Source: Roseovarius sp. THAF9 | GTDB taxonomy: Bacteria; Pseudomonadota; Alphaproteobacteria; Rhodobacterales; Rhodobacteraceae | Direction of reading: 5' to 3' | Length of the DNA stretch: 64,000 nt | NCBI RefSeq assembly: GCF_009363715.1 | Contig: NZ_CP045404.1 | Location: 1,394,001-1,458,000, forward strand | In this document: positions 16,918 to 26,661 of the stretch, one piece after another | Numbering within the stretch: position 1 is the first letter of the stretch | Layout: every line of letters begins with the position of its first letter | Program-made: the position numbers and the translations under genes | Notes under the pieces: model-generated | What the model was told of the DNA's origin: nothing | Databases searched by the model: none | The model's input: only the letters and a program-made list of their open reading frames with translations

Positions 16918-17493
16918 TCAGAATTTGTAAGCGATGCCCACGGACAGCCTGTCGACTTCGCCCGATTGCCCCGCGAGGCCCGGACCCGAGAAGTCATAGT
17001 CGGTGCGGGTGTATTCGAACCGGGTCGAGACGTTCTCGCTCAGCAGCGTCTCGAAGCCGATACCATAGGAGAACCCATCGGCGGACCCGCTGAGCCCGGC
17101 AAAATCGACATTCCAGTCTGACCAGCCATAACCGGCGGTCCCGTAGATCAGAGAGTTGCCGAACGCATACCCGCCGCGTGCCCGCAGATGGATGTTGTTT
17201 TCCAGATCCACGTCGATCGGGCCGACAAGGTTATGGCTCATCACGCTGCCGTATTCCAGTTCGCCGCCCAGAACCCAGTTGGGGGCAATCGCGTGGTTGT
17301 AGCCCCCGAAAACGGCGAAATTGCCGGCCGAGTCTAGGTTGATGGGCGAGCCGCTGAAATCGAGCGACTGCATGCTCAGCTTGCCGCCGGCGTAGAAGCC
17401 TTCCCATTTCTCGGCATCCTGGGCGACGGCAGTGGTGGCAAGAGCCGCGGACAGGGCTGCGGCGGCGGTCAGGGAGCGGTAGAACTTTTTCAT
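16918..17493 (-). CDS. Outer-membrane beta-barrel protein, OmpA-like porin family
   Basis: This 191-residue protein has signal peptide MKKFYRSLTAAAALSAALATTAVAQ and then alternating hydrophobic strands typical of an eight-stranded barrel (EGFYAGGKLSMQSLDF, NIHLRARGGYAFGNSLIYGTAGYGW). It ends in YKF, the terminal aromatic recognised by the BAM complex. It resembles the small Omp25/OmpX-like barrels of alphaproteobacteria. GAGG six bases before the ATG at 17493 supports this start, and an ATG at 17505 is also possible. The role is probably structural or surface exposed and cannot be specified further. Confidence 0.85.
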   Translation of the reverse strand: MKKFYRSLTAAAALSAALATTAVAQDAEKWEGFYAGGKLSMQSLDFSGSPINLDSAGNFAVFGGYNHAIAPNWVLGGELEYGSVMSHNLVGPIDVDLENNIHLRARGGYAFGNSLIYGTAGYGWSDWNVDFAGLSGSADGFSYGIGFETLLSENVSTRFEYTRTDYDFSGPGLAGQSGEVDRLSVGIAYKF

Positions 17494-17625
17494 AATATAC
17501 CTCATGTCTATGCGCGGCCCGGGACAATCCCGGGGCTCGGTCATAGGTCGGCGCGACATGAGCGACGGTTCAAATCAGCCGTCAAAAACTTATTAAGACC
17601 TGATTTTATTTACCTTTAGCCGGAA

Positions 17626-19269
17626 TCAAACGAGGCGCGAGGTTTCCACAGCGGCACGCACGAAGTCCGCGAACAGCGGGTGCGGCTTGAACGGTTTCGA
17701 TTTCAGCTCGGGATGGAACTGCACACCGATGAACCACGGATGATCGTTCCACTCAACGATTTCCGGCAAACGGCCGTCGGGCGACATTCCGGAAAAGACC
17801 AGCCCGCACGCCTCAAGCTGTTTGCGGTACTCGATGTCCACTTCATAGCGGTGGCGGTGACGCTCGTCGATGGCAGTGCCGCCATAGACCTCGGCCACTT
17901 TCGACCCTTCCTTGAGCACAGCGTCATAGGCGCCTAGACGCATCGTGCCGCCCTTGTCGTCAGTGACCTTGCGCTTGACCTTTTCGTTGCCCTGCACCCA
18001 TTCCTTGAGGTGATAGACAACCGGAGTGAAGCGTTTCTTGCCGGCCTCATGGTCGAACTCTTCCGAGCCTGCGTCTTTCAAACCCGCCTTGTTGCGCGCG
18101 GCCTCGATCACCGCCATTTGCATGCCAAGGCAGATGCCCAGATAGGGGATCTTGCGCTCGCGGGCGAATTGCGCGGCCTTGATCTTGCCTTCCGTGCCGC
18201 GTTCGCCAAAGCCGCCTGGCACGAGGATCGCGTGGTAGCCTTCGAGGTGCGGCGCGGCGTCTTCGCGGTCGAAAACCTCGGCATCGACCCATTCGACATT
18301 GACCTTGACCCGGTTCGCCATGCCGCCATGGGTCAGTGCCTCCTTTATGGACTTGTAGGCGTCTTCCAGCTGCGTGTACTTGCCGACGATGGCGATGTTG
18401 ACCGCGCCGTCGGTGTTGTGGATGCGGTCGCCCACGTCCTGCCACGTGGTCAGGTCCGGGCGCGGCGCGGGAGAGATGCTGAACGCATCCAGAACGGCCT
18501 GATCCAGCCCCTCATGATGATAGGCCAGCGGGGCCTCGTAAATTGAATTGAGGTCATAGGCCGCGACCACGGCCTCTTTGCGGACGTTGCAGAACAGCGC
18601 GATCTTCTCGCGCTCCTTTTCCGGGATCGGCTGTTCGGAGCGGCAGACGAGGATATCGGGCGCGATCCCGATGGATTGCAGTTCCTTCACGCTATGCTGC
18701 GTCGGCTTCGTCTTCAATTCGCCGCTGGCGGCGAGGTACGGCAGAAGCGTCAGATGCATGAAAATGCACTGCCCTCGCGGGCGGTCATGGCTGAACTGGC
18801 GGATCGCCTCGAAGAAGGGCAGACCCTCGATGTCGCCGACGGTGCCGCCGATCTCGCACAGCATGAAATCGACCTCGTCATCGCCGATGCCGATGAAATC
18901 CTTGATCTCGTTGGTGACGTGGGGCACGACCTGAATGGTCTTGCCAAGGTAGTCGCCGCGGCGCTCGCGCTCCAGCACGTTGGAATAGATGCGGCCCGAA
19001 CTGACCGAATCCGTCATTCGCGCTGGGACGCCGGTGAAGCGTTCGTAATGGCCAAGGTCGAGGTCGGTTTCAGCGCCGTCATCGGTGACGAAGACCTCGC
19101 CATGTTCGAACGGCGACATCGTACCGGGGTCGACGTTCAGGTAGGGATCCAGCTTGCGCAGCCGCACCGAAAAGCCGCGCGCCTGCAAAAGCGCGCCGAG
19201 TGCCGCAGAGGCAAGGCCCTTGCCGAGAGAGGAAACAACGCCGCCGGTAATGAAAATGTAACGTGCCAT
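17626..19269 (-). CDS. pyrG: CTP synthase
   Basis: This 547-residue protein of standard length makes CTP from UTP, ATP and glutamine. The N-terminal synthetase domain begins [19 protein letters not shown] and includes [19 protein letters not shown]. The C-terminal glutamine amidotransferase domain has the nucleophile in GICLGMQ near residue 380 and the catalytic FHPEL near residue 515. Both domains are complete. The secG gene lies upstream on the same strand with a gap of about 170 bp. CTP synthases are usually feedback regulated by CTP binding, with no DNA signal visible here. Confidence 0.98.
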   Translation of the reverse strand: MARYIFITGGVVSSLGKGLASAALGALLQARGFSVRLRKLDPYLNVDPGTMSPFEHGEVFVTDDGAETDLDLGHYERFTGVPARMTDSVSSGRIYSNVLERERRGDYLGKTIQVVPHVTNEIKDFIGIGDDEVDFMLCEIGGTVGDIEGLPFFEAIRQFSHDRPRGQCIFMHLTLLPYLAASGELKTKPTQHSVKELQSIGIAPDILVCRSEQPIPEKEREKIALFCNVRKEAVVAAYDLNSIYEAPLAYHHEGLDQAVLDAFSISPAPRPDLTTWQDVGDRIHNTDGAVNIAIVGKYTQLEDAYKSIKEALTHGGMANRVKVNVEWVDAEVFDREDAAPHLEGYHAILVPGGFGERGTEGKIKAAQFARERKIPYLGICLGMQMAVIEAARNKAGLKDAGSEEFDHEAGKKRFTPVVYHLKEWVQGNEKVKRKVTDDKGGTMRLGAYDAVLKEGSKVAEVYGGTAIDERHRHRYEVDIEYRKQLEACGLVFSGMSPDGRLPEIVEWNDHPWFIGVQFHPELKSKPFKPHPLFADFVRAAVETSRLV

Positions 19270-19439
19270 GCGCTGGCAATCCCCCGTGATTGCGGCGTTA
19301 GTCGCCAGTTAGATGCGGCCGAATCGACGCCCAAGGCACCGCATCACCACGGGACTCGAGCATTAAAGGATTCGGATGAAAGGCGCAATATGCTGTGACA
19401 CGCGTATGCGCATCCGCAAGCCTTAGTGGTGCTTCTGGA

Positions 19440-19805
19440 TCAGTCCGCGGTGGGTGTCAAAGGAGCGTCGTCGCCCGCCGACGGTGGCAGAAGGCCATCG
19501 CCGCTGTCATCCAGCGCAGGATCGCTTTCCTCGGCCGCGGGCCTGTCGTCGGTGATCCGGTCCAGAACCGAGGATCCGCCTGCGTTCTGTGCCGCGATGA
19601 CCGTCAGGGTCAGCGTGGTGGCGAAGATCGACAGGCCGAGCACCCATGTCAGCTTGCCAAGCGCCGTGGTGCTGGACCGCCCTGTGGACACGTTGCCACC
19701 CCCGCCGCCCATGCCAAGGCCTCCGCCTTCGGAGCGCTGCAACAGCACGACACCGATCAGCGCGAGCGCCAGCAGCAGGTGAACAAGCAGGATGACATTT
19801 TCCAT
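19440..19805 (-). CDS. secG: Preprotein translocase subunit SecG
   Basis: This 121-residue inner-membrane protein has two membrane segments (NVILLVHLLLALALIGVVLLQ and WVLGLSIFATTLTLTVIAA) around the glycine-rich cytosolic loop GGGLGMGGGGG, the hallmark of SecG. It assists SecYEG-mediated export. The tail after the second helix is long and acidic (EESDPALDDSGDG), as in other Rhodobacteraceae. The ATG at 19805 gives the canonical MENVILLVHLL start. The extension to 19865 is rejected because it adds an unrelated proline-rich leader. It is followed by pyrG on the same strand. Confidence 0.93.
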   Translation of the reverse strand: MENVILLVHLLLALALIGVVLLQRSEGGGLGMGGGGGNVSTGRSSTTALGKLTWVLGLSIFATTLTLTVIAAQNAGGSSVLDRITDDRPAAEESDPALDDSGDGLLPPSAGDDAPLTPTAD

Positions 19806-19930
19806 AAGACGTGGTCCCTCGGGTTCGGATGGGCGGTATCTAAGCAATTCGGGCGTCCCCCGCAACCCGCCGTTTTCAGCCCAGTGTGCTTGGCCGACGG
19901 CCCGGTCGGAAAGGGCGCGCCAGCAAGGGC

Positions 19931-20329
19931 CTACTCGTCGACGTCATCCATGTCGGATTGTCCCGACAGGCGGCGGCGCACGTGGCTCCAGCTGAGGCCG
20001 ATGCCCAGAACCAAAGAAAGCGCCACAAGTCCCAGCCAGAGGTTCCGGGTCGGATCGTCGAGGTCGAGGAAGCCGTAGTCGACGAGCACCCACGCCAAGG
20101 CTGCTGCGATAGCGAGGATCAAGCCCATTCCAAACGCCCCAATCGAGCGCAGAGTGGCGCGCAGGTAGATGATGTAACCCACCAGAAGCAGCAGCGCAAA
20201 GAGCACGGTCAGCGGCATTTGCGCGTCCCAGTTTTCCTGCGCCCAGACGATGAAGTTGTACCGTGTCGGGTTGTACGTTGCAGCCAGCAGGATGAAGGCC
20301 AATGCCCATCTTAGGATAAATCCGGTCAT
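19931..20329 (-). CDS. DUF6524-like inner-membrane protein
   Basis: This 132-residue membrane protein has four predicted helices, beginning MTGFILRWALAFILLAATYNP and including LTVLFALLLLVGYIIYLRATLRSIG. It ends in an acidic tail (SGQSDMDDVDE). The pattern matches a small uncharacterised membrane family found in Rhodobacteraceae, which I believe is DUF6524. The start at 20329 is chosen because it opens directly on the first helix, and the extension to 20449 is arginine- and proline-rich. It is divergent from purA, with 140 bp between them for two promoters. The function is unknown. Confidence 0.75.
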   Translation of the reverse strand: MTGFILRWALAFILLAATYNPTRYNFIVWAQENWDAQMPLTVLFALLLLVGYIIYLRATLRSIGAFGMGLILAIAAALAWVLVDYGFLDLDDPTRNLWLGLVALSLVLGIGLSWSHVRRRLSGQSDMDDVDE

Positions 20330-20469
20330 CTGTGCTCTTCTGGCTCGTGTCGGACAAGGTGTGCCCGCCGCAGGCAATACTGTCCAGCCTGCGCGCGAAA
20401 TTCCGGTTTCGCACGACTGGCGGTGTGGGTATACGGGCGCGGGGTTCAATCACCGCCTGAGAGGTTTTC

Positions 20470-21765
20470 ATGGCAAATGTCGTCGTTGTCGGCGCCCAAT
20501 GGGGTGACGAGGGAAAAGGCAAGATCGTTGACTGGCTGAGTGAGCGCGCGGACGTGATCGCGCGGTTCCAGGGCGGGCACAACGCGGGCCACACGCTTGT
20601 GATCGACGGCAAGGTGTACAAGCTGAACGCGCTGCCGTCCGGCGTGGTGCGCGGCGGCAAGCTGAGCGTGATCGGCAATGGCGTGGTGCTGGACCCGTGG
20701 CATCTGGTCAACGAAATCGCTTCGATCCGCGAGCAGGGGGTCGAGATCAGCCCCGAGACGCTGATGATCGCAGAGAATACACCGCTGATCCTGCCGATCC
20801 ACGGCGAGCTTGACCGTGCCCGCGAAGAAGCGGCGAGCAAGGGCACCAAGATCGGCACCACCGGACGCGGCATCGGCCCGGCCTACGAGGACAAGGTCGG
20901 CCGCCGCTCGGTCCGCGTCGCGGACCTGGCCGACGACGCAACGCTGGAGGCGCGCGTCGACCGCGCGTTGCAGCACCACGATCCTTTGCGCAAAGGGTTG
21001 GGAATTGAGCCGGTGGATCGCGACAAGCTGGTGGCGCAGCTGAAATCCATCGCGCAGGAGTTGCTGCCCTATGCCGCGCCGGTCTGGAAGGTGCTGAACG
21101 ACCAGCGCAAGGCGGGCAAGCGAATCCTGTTCGAGGGCGCGCAGGGTGCGCTGCTGGACATCGACTTTGGTACCTATCCGTTCGTGACCTCCTCGAATGT
21201 CATCGCGGGGCAGGCCGCCACGGGCGTCGGCATGGGGCCGGGGGCGATCGATTACGTGCTGGGAATCGTCAAGGCCTATACGACTCGCGTGGGCGAAGGC
21301 CCGTTCCCGACCGAGTTGCAGGATGAGGATGGTCAGCGTTTGGGGGAACGCGGGCGCGAGTTCGGCACCGTCACGGGCCGTCAGCGGCGCTGCGGCTGGT
21401 TTGATGCAGCGCTTGTGCGCCAGACCTGTGCAACATCGGGCGTGACCGGGATTTCGCTGACCAAGCTGGACGTGCTGGACGGCTTTGACACGCTGAAGAT
21501 CTGCGTGGGATACGAACTGGACGGTAAGCAGCTGGATTATCTGCCCACGGCGACCGATCAGCAATGGCGCTGCAAGCCCATATACGAGGAAATGCAGGGC
21601 TGGTCCGAGACCACCGAGGGTGCGCGCAGCTGGGCCGACCTGCCCGCCAACGCCATCAAGTATGTGCGCCGGGTCGAGGAGTTGATCCAATGCCCCGTCG
21701 CTCTACTCTCAACCTCGCCGGAGCGGGAGGACACGATCCTCGTGACCGACCCCTTCGCAGACTGA
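20470..21765 (+). CDS. purA: Adenylosuccinate synthase
   Basis: This 431-residue enzyme joins IMP and aspartate with GTP, the first committed step from IMP to AMP. Signatures are [18 protein letters not shown] at the N-terminus, the IMP/GTP loop [16 protein letters not shown], and [17 protein letters not shown]. The length is normal. AGAGG lies eight bases before the ATG. The small DUF2842 membrane protein gene follows after 25 bp on the same strand and may share the transcript. Confidence 0.98.
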   Translation: MANVVVVGAQWGDEGKGKIVDWLSERADVIARFQGGHNAGHTLVIDGKVYKLNALPSGVVRGGKLSVIGNGVVLDPWHLVNEIASIREQGVEISPETLMIAENTPLILPIHGELDRAREEAASKGTKIGTTGRGIGPAYEDKVGRRSVRVADLADDATLEARVDRALQHHDPLRKGLGIEPVDRDKLVAQLKSIAQELLPYAAPVWKVLNDQRKAGKRILFEGAQGALLDIDFGTYPFVTSSNVIAGQAATGVGMGPGAIDYVLGIVKAYTTRVGEGPFPTELQDEDGQRLGERGREFGTVTGRQRRCGWFDAALVRQTCATSGVTGISLTKLDVLDGFDTLKICVGYELDGKQLDYLPTATDQQWRCKPIYEEMQGWSETTEGARSWADLPANAIKYVRRVEELIQCPVALLSTSPEREDTILVTDPFAD

Positions 21766-21790
21766 GACCGACACAGCCTTAGAGGACCGC

Positions 21791-22021
21791 ATGGCCCTGA
21801 GTTACAAAGCCCGCCGCCGCTGGTCGCTGGTGATCCTGCTGATCGCCCTGCCGCTTTACATCGTGGTGGCGGTAAACCTGACGGACTGGCTAAGGACCCG
21901 GTATGATGTCGGTTTTCTGACCGAGCTGGTGGTTTTCATCGTGCTTGGTATCGCGTGGGTCCTGCCGCTGAAACCCATTTTCCGCGGTGTGGGGCAGCCG
22001 GACCCGGACGCAAGAGACTAG
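21791..22021 (+). CDS. DUF2842 family membrane protein
   Basis: This 76-residue protein has two membrane helices (WSLVILLIALPLYIVVAVNL and ELVVFIVLGIAWVLPL) separated by a short charged loop (RTRYDVGF). It matches DUF2842, a small family restricted to alphaproteobacteria and without known function. It follows purA by 25 bp. Its stop ends only one base before the stop of the convergent ribA gene, so no terminator fits between them and the 3' ends of the two mRNAs must overlap. Confidence 0.85.
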   Translation: MALSYKARRRWSLVILLIALPLYIVVAVNLTDWLRTRYDVGFLTELVVFIVLGIAWVLPLKPIFRGVGQPDPDARD

Positions 22022-22022
22022 G

Positions 22023-23105
22023 CTAAAGCAAGTGCCCTGACTTCGCAGCCTTGGTGGCGAGATACGCGCGGTTATGCGCCCCTTCGCCGACCTTAAGCGG
22101 CACGCGTTCCACCACGTCGATGCCGCAGCTTTTCATCATGTCGATCTTGGCGGGGTTGTTGGTCAGCAGGCGCACGGCGCCGAAGCCCATGTTGCGCAAT
22201 ATATCTGCGCCGATGCGAAAATCGCGTTCGTCATCCTCGAACCCCAGCCGGTGATTGGCCTCGACCGTATCGAAGCCCTGATCCTGCAAAGCGTAGGCGC
22301 GCATCTTGTTGGCCAGGCCGATGCCGCGCCCCTCTTGGTTAAGATAGAGTAGCACGCCGGCGCCCTCGGCCCCCATCTGCGCCAATGCCGCCCGCAACTG
22401 CGGTCCGCAATCGCATTTCAGGCTGCCAAGAAGGTCACCGGTGAAACAGGCGGAATGCAGGCGTGACAAGACTGGTTCGTGCCGTGCGGGGCTGCCGATT
22501 TCTATGGCGTAATGTTCTTCCCCGCCGTCCTCGGGCCGCCAGATGTGAAGACGTCCGGCCTCGGATACTTCGAGAGGCAGCCGGGCGCTGACCACTTTGT
22601 GCATTGGACTTGCTGCTTTGAGATGCGCGGTGATGTCGGCCACTTTGAGCGTGGTCAATGCAGTGTCGAGCGTATCGGCCGGGATCGCCATGACGATCGC
22701 GGCAGGCAAAAGGCGGGCGGATTTGACCAGCAGCAGCGCCGCGCGATGGGTGTCGGCCTTGCCTTCGCGTGCCGAGGTGAGCGGGCCCTTCATCGGGCTC
22801 CGTAGATCGTCCGCCGGGTCCGCCACGGCCTGCACCCAAGACAACGGCGCCTCTTTCGGGACGATGACACGCGCGAGGTCGCCGTCATAGGCGCGGGCTT
22901 TCAGCGTTGCGGCGCGGCGGGCCGAGATGGCCAGATGCAGTTCCAGACCTGCCGACTGCAACGCGTCGAGACGGGCCGGATCGCAGGTTTCCGCCGCCGC
23001 GATAATGGCAAGCGAGTCGCCGTCGCGCAATACCACCGGCACCCCCATGCGAAGATCGGCGCGGGCCCGCGCGAGGAGTTCCGTCTTGTCGGGGCCAAGC
23101 TGCAT
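22023..23105 (-). CDS. ribA: GTP cyclohydrolase II
   Basis: This 360-residue protein catalyses the first step of riboflavin synthesis, GTP to the diaminopyrimidine phosphate. The catalytic domain is C-terminal: the zinc cysteines are in [14 protein letters not shown], the catalytic region in NQEGRGIGL, and [13 protein letters not shown] follows. The first 150 or so residues resemble the DHBP-synthase (RibB) fold but lack its acidic catalytic motif, so this is the long alphaproteobacterial RibA type with a degenerate N-terminal domain. GGAAGGG seven bases before the ATG at 23105 decides the start. An upstream ATG at 23192 lies in an AT-rich, promoter-like stretch. Confidence 0.93.
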   Translation of the reverse strand: MQLGPDKTELLARARADLRMGVPVVLRDGDSLAIIAAAETCDPARLDALQSAGLELHLAISARRAATLKARAYDGDLARVIVPKEAPLSWVQAVADPADDLRSPMKGPLTSAREGKADTHRAALLLVKSARLLPAAIVMAIPADTLDTALTTLKVADITAHLKAASPMHKVVSARLPLEVSEAGRLHIWRPEDGGEEHYAIEIGSPARHEPVLSRLHSACFTGDLLGSLKCDCGPQLRAALAQMGAEGAGVLLYLNQEGRGIGLANKMRAYALQDQGFDTVEANHRLGFEDDERDFRIGADILRNMGFGAVRLLTNNPAKIDMMKSCGIDVVERVPLKVGEGAHNRAYLATKAAKSGHLL

Positions 23106-23277
23106 CACGCGCCCTTCCTGATCCGTGAAGTTAATTCGAGCGACTCGATTACAGGCTTTTGTAACCGAATGAAACATTTCACGCTCTGCCATAACTAGCC
23201 CGTGATTGACCTGTCACAGATCTTGTCCGGCGCGGCGTCGTGGCACAGATAACTTGCAGGCAAAGAGGAACAAGACA

Positions 23278-23964
23278 ATGGCTCAGCTGAAGAAAATTCT
23301 GCTCGTGGACGATGACGAGGACCTGCGCGAGGCCTTGAGTGAGCAACTGGTGATGACCGAGGATTTCGATGTCCTCGAGGCCGGGAACGGGTCGGAGGCC
23401 ATGGCGCATGCGAAGGACGGGATCTATGACATGGTGATCCTCGATGTGGGCCTGCCCGACACGGACGGACGTGAGCTTTGCCGGTTGATGCGGAAGCAGG
23501 GCGTGAAAGCGCCGATCGTGATGCTGACCGGCCATGACGGAGATGCCGACACGATCCTGGGTCTTGATGCCGGCGCCAACGACTATATCACCAAGCCGTT
23601 CAAGTTTCCCGTGCTGTTGGCCCGCATCCGCGCGCAGCTGCGCCAGCACGAGCAGTCCGAAGACGCGATTTTCCAGCTTGGACCCTACACGTTCAAGCCG
23701 GCCATGAAGATGCTGATCACCGACGAGGATCGAAAGATCCGGCTGACGGAAAAGGAAACAAACATCCTGAAATTCCTTTACCGATCGCCTGACGGCGTGG
23801 TGGCGCGCGACATGCTTTTGCACGAGGTCTGGGGCTACAATGCCGGTGTGACGACCCACACGCTGGAGACGCACATCTACCGCCTGCGTCAAAAAATCGA
23901 ACCAGATCCCTCCAACGCGCGTTTGTTGGTGACAGAGTCGGGCGGCTACCGCCTTCTGGCTTGA
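23278..23964 (+). CDS. OmpR-family response regulator
   Basis: This 228-residue two-component regulator has a receiver domain (KILLVDDDEDLREALSEQL, phospho-acceptor aspartate in VILDVGLPD, lysine in YITKPFKFP) and a C-terminal winged helix (LTEKETNILKFLYRS, HTLETHIYRLRQKIE). No histidine kinase gene is adjacent, so it is an orphan. Its position and sequence suggest it could be the essential envelope regulator CenR of alphaproteobacteria, but I cannot confirm this from sequence alone. The ATG at 23278 follows AGAGGAAC. It is followed by a strong terminator and so is monocistronic. Confidence 0.92.
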   Translation: MAQLKKILLVDDDEDLREALSEQLVMTEDFDVLEAGNGSEAMAHAKDGIYDMVILDVGLPDTDGRELCRLMRKQGVKAPIVMLTGHDGDADTILGLDAGANDYITKPFKFPVLLARIRAQLRQHEQSEDAIFQLGPYTFKPAMKMLITDEDRKIRLTEKETNILKFLYRSPDGVVARDMLLHEVWGYNAGVTTHTLETHIYRLRQKIEPDPSNARLLVTESGGYRLLA

Positions 23965-24055
23965 TCTGGGTCAAGGCTGCGCTTTGCGCTGGCCGGTAAC
24001 AGAATACCCAACCCGCCGCATACGGGCCTAACTCTATGCACCTCCCTGTTGGACT

Positions 24056-24083
24056 GACCCCGGCCTGGCCGGGGTCTTTTTTT
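24056..24083 (+). terminator. Intrinsic terminator after response regulator gene
   Basis: The stem GACCCCGG pairs with CCGGGGTC (8 bp, 5-base loop) and is followed by seven T residues. It ends the response-regulator transcript. Confidence 0.9.
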
Positions 24084-24237
24084 GTCAACTCCGACAGAAG
24101 ATCTATGTCGCCCGACGCCGGTGCGACGGGAAGACGACCGGCCATCCCCGGGACGCCCGATACCTTACTACTTGTGCTGCGCGATGCGCTGGGTTTTATA
24201 TCGCCGGGACCCGATACGCCGAACTGACAGGAGCCCC

Positions 24238-25026
24238 ATGTCCTTCACGCTTGCCACCTGGAACATCAACTCGGTCCGCCTGCGCGAGCCGATCGTGCTG
24301 AAGCTGTTGCAGGAGGAGGCGCCGGATGTCCTGTGCCTGCAAGAGTGCAAGTCGCCGGTCGAGAAGATCCCTTTGGAGGGGTTCGCGGCGCTGGGCTACA
24401 GCCACATGATCGCGCGGGGGCAGAAGGGGTATAACGGCGTCGCGATCCTGTCGAAGCTGCCGATCAGGGATGTGGGCGACAAGGATTTCGCGTCGCTGGG
24501 ACATGCGCGGCACGTGGCGGGCGAGTTGGAGAACGGCGTGGTGATCCATAACTTCTATGTTCCTGCGGGCGGCGACGTGCCGGACCGCGAGGTGAACGTG
24601 AAGTTCGGGCAGAAGCTGGATTACCTGACCGAGATGCGCGATTGGTTCCGCGAGGACAAGCCCGGAAAATCCATTCTTGTAGGTGACCTAAACATCGCCC
24701 CGCGCGAGGACGATGTCTGGAGCCACAAGCAGCTTCTGAAAGTGGTCAGCCATACGCCTGTCGAAGTGGAACATATGGGCGATGCGCAGGAGGCCGGGAA
24801 CTGGACCGATGTCACCCGTGCCGACATTCCGGAAGGGCAGCTTTACAGCTGGTGGTCCTACCGAGCCAAGGACTGGGATGCGGCGGACAAGGGCCGGCGG
24901 CTGGATCACATCTGGGCCAGTGACGACATCAAGTCCGCAGCGCATTCCAGCCGTATTCTGAGGGCTGCGAGAGGCTGGGAAAAGCCTTCGGACCATGCGC
25001 CGGTCTTTGCGACCTTTGACCTTTAA
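24238..25026 (+). CDS. xthA: Exodeoxyribonuclease III
   Basis: This 262-residue DNA repair nuclease cleaves at abasic sites and removes 3' blocks. The catalytic residues lie in WNINSVR, LQECK, GDLNIAP, LDHIWAS and the terminal SDHAPV. The start at 24238 (MSFTLATWNINS) follows CAGGAGCCCC. A frame extension to 24082 overlaps the terminator and is rejected. The gap of about 155 bp to that terminator should hold the xthA promoter. Confidence 0.95.
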   Translation: MSFTLATWNINSVRLREPIVLKLLQEEAPDVLCLQECKSPVEKIPLEGFAALGYSHMIARGQKGYNGVAILSKLPIRDVGDKDFASLGHARHVAGELENGVVIHNFYVPAGGDVPDREVNVKFGQKLDYLTEMRDWFREDKPGKSILVGDLNIAPREDDVWSHKQLLKVVSHTPVEVEHMGDAQEAGNWTDVTRADIPEGQLYSWWSYRAKDWDAADKGRRLDHIWASDDIKSAAHSSRILRAARGWEKPSDHAPVFATFDL

Positions 25027-25044
25027 GCGGACAATGATGAGATC

Positions 25045-25338
25045 ATGTTCACCGCGCTGTCGCAGGCCGAGGAGGTGGACGGGGCGATCCAATCCTTTGC
25101 ACGGCAGGGCTATGGGGATTCGCTCCACCCGATAGTGGTTAACGTGACCGACCTGGCCGAAAAGTTGCGGCAGATGCAGGCCGCGACAGGGATGGGCCGC
25201 CTGCGCCTGGAACATATCCATGACTATGAGGCGCTGGGCGTTGGCTTGCGTGGTGGCGCGGTGGGTCGGGACGTTGATGCTGGTGATGGTGGCGACGGAT
25301 GCGGCGCCGGGCGCTATCGTGCTGTTTGCAGAGGATGA
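25045..25338 (+). CDS. Small hypothetical protein following xthA
   Basis: This is a possible 97-residue protein. Residues 1-65 (MFTALSQAEEVDGAIQSFAR, then VVNVTDLAEKLRQMQAATG) look like a real helical protein, whereas the last 30 residues are glycine-rich and look out of frame. The ribosome binding site is weak. It overlaps the next candidate gene at 25220 by 119 bp, which is too much for two normal genes. A frameshift near 25245 or a shorter original gene would explain the pattern. Function unknown. Confidence 0.4.
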   Translation: MFTALSQAEEVDGAIQSFARQGYGDSLHPIVVNVTDLAEKLRQMQAATGMGRLRLEHIHDYEALGVGLRGGAVGRDVDAGDGGDGCGAGRYRAVCRG

Positions 25339-25510
25339 ATTCGTAACCAGGCTGCCCGATGGCGCGGCGGTGGTTGGCGGCGGCGAGGCCCGGGTGGCGG
25401 TGCGGGCCGACGTGCCGAGGCTTGGATTGGCGCCTTATCGGGCCGGGGGGCGGGTGGTTCTGCCCGCCGGATTGACGGGGTGTTTGCCGCGGCCCGAGGG
25501 CCCGAGTTAA
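25220..25510 (+). CDS. Small exported hypothetical protein
   Basis: This is a possible 96-residue protein with an N-terminal hydrophobic stretch (MRRWALACVVARWVGTLMLV) followed by VATDAAPGAIVLF, resembling a signal peptide with cleavage near DAA. The rest is beta-like (EARVAVRADVPRLGLAPYRAGG). It overlaps the preceding candidate and ends 209 bp before the thioredoxin-like gene. The frame is stop-free in a GC-rich context where chance ORFs are common, so it is only moderately supported. Function unknown. Confidence 0.45.
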   Translation: MTMRRWALACVVARWVGTLMLVMVATDAAPGAIVLFAEDEFVTRLPDGAAVVGGGEARVAVRADVPRLGLAPYRAGGRVVLPAGLTGCLPRPEGPS

Positions 25511-25719
25511 TCGATTCGACGGCCCGGAATGCGACGTCGGTATCGGGTCGGTATTCGGGTGGCATCGCGTCGGTGGCATTTTTCGTCCCGGACCAAGCCC
25601 CGGTTCATGACCCCGCCGCGCGCACAGGTAACGTCGGCAACGGTGCCGCCCCTTGCAACATGGGGCCGCGTGGGCCATTTAGACGGCAACTTACATGCCC
25701 ACGCGATGCGGAGGATCCG

Positions 25720-26634
25720 ATGCTTGAACTTGGCGGCCAGACCCAACCCCAAACCGACCTGATCAAGGACGTCACGGAGGCGGACTTCATGACCGAGGTC
25801 GTCGAAGCCTCGCAGAGTGTGCCGGTGATCGTCGATTTCTGGGCACCCTGGTGCGGCCCGTGCAAAACGCTGGGCCCGCAGCTGGAGGCGGCGGTCACCA
25901 AGGCGAACGGCGCGGTGAAGATGGCCAAGGTCAATGTGGACGAGAACCAGATGATCGCCCAGCAATTGCGGGTGCAGTCGATCCCGATGGTCTATGCCTT
26001 CTGGCAGGGCCAGCCAATCGACGGGTTCCAAGGCGCTGTACCGGGATCGGAGATCGATGCTTTCGTGAGCCGCGTGGTGCAGGCCGCCGGCGGCGAGGCA
26101 GGCGACTCGGGCCTGGAAGAGGCGATTGCGGCGGCGCAGGAGATGCTGGACCAGGGCGCGGCTACGGACGCGGCGCAGACCTTTGCCGCGATCCTGCAGG
26201 AGGACGACAAGAATGCCGCCGCCTATGCCGGGCTGGTGTCGAGCCATATCGCGATGGACGATCTGGATCAGGCCGAGGCGATCCTGAACGGCGCGCCGGC
26301 GGAAATTTCCAAGGCACCGGAACTGGAAGCGGCGGCGGCGCAGCTGGCATTGGCGCGGCAGGCCGCGGATGCAGGACCGGTGAGCGAATTGCGCGCCAAG
26401 GTCGAGGCCGATCCGGACGATCACCAGGCGCGGTTCGACCTGGCGCAGGCGCTGCACGCGTCGGGCCAGACGCAGGAGGCGGTGGACGAACTCCTGGAGC
26501 TGTTCCGGCGTGACCGGGAGTGGAATGACGCGGCGGCCAAGACGCAGCTTTTTACCATCTTCGACGCGCTGAAACCGGGCGATCCGGTGGCGCAGGCGGG
26601 GCGGCGCAAATTGAGCTCGATGATATTTGCCTGA
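25720..26634 (+). CDS. Thioredoxin-like co-chaperone with TPR tail (CnoX/YbbN-like)
   Basis: This 304-residue cytosolic protein has an N-terminal thioredoxin domain with an intact CGPC site (Cys45, Cys48) and a C-terminal half of TPR-like helices (AAYAGLVSSHIAMDDLDQAEAIL). This domain order is that of YbbN/CnoX, a holdase that passes clients to GroEL or DnaK. The E. coli protein lacks the CxxC pair, whereas alphaproteobacterial ones keep it and can also reduce disulfides. GGAGG before the ATG at 25720 decides the start, and a longer frame back to 25480 lacks support. The Lon-substrate-domain gene follows after 27 bp, consistent with a proteostasis operon. Confidence 0.9.
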   Translation: MLELGGQTQPQTDLIKDVTEADFMTEVVEASQSVPVIVDFWAPWCGPCKTLGPQLEAAVTKANGAVKMAKVNVDENQMIAQQLRVQSIPMVYAFWQGQPIDGFQGAVPGSEIDAFVSRVVQAAGGEAGDSGLEEAIAAAQEMLDQGAATDAAQTFAAILQEDDKNAAAYAGLVSSHIAMDDLDQAEAILNGAPAEISKAPELEAAAAQLALARQAADAGPVSELRAKVEADPDDHQARFDLAQALHASGQTQEAVDELLELFRRDREWNDAAAKTQLFTIFDALKPGDPVAQAGRRKLSSMIFA

Positions 26635-26661
26635 TGGGCTGCACGGGCTACGTCCCCGAAC

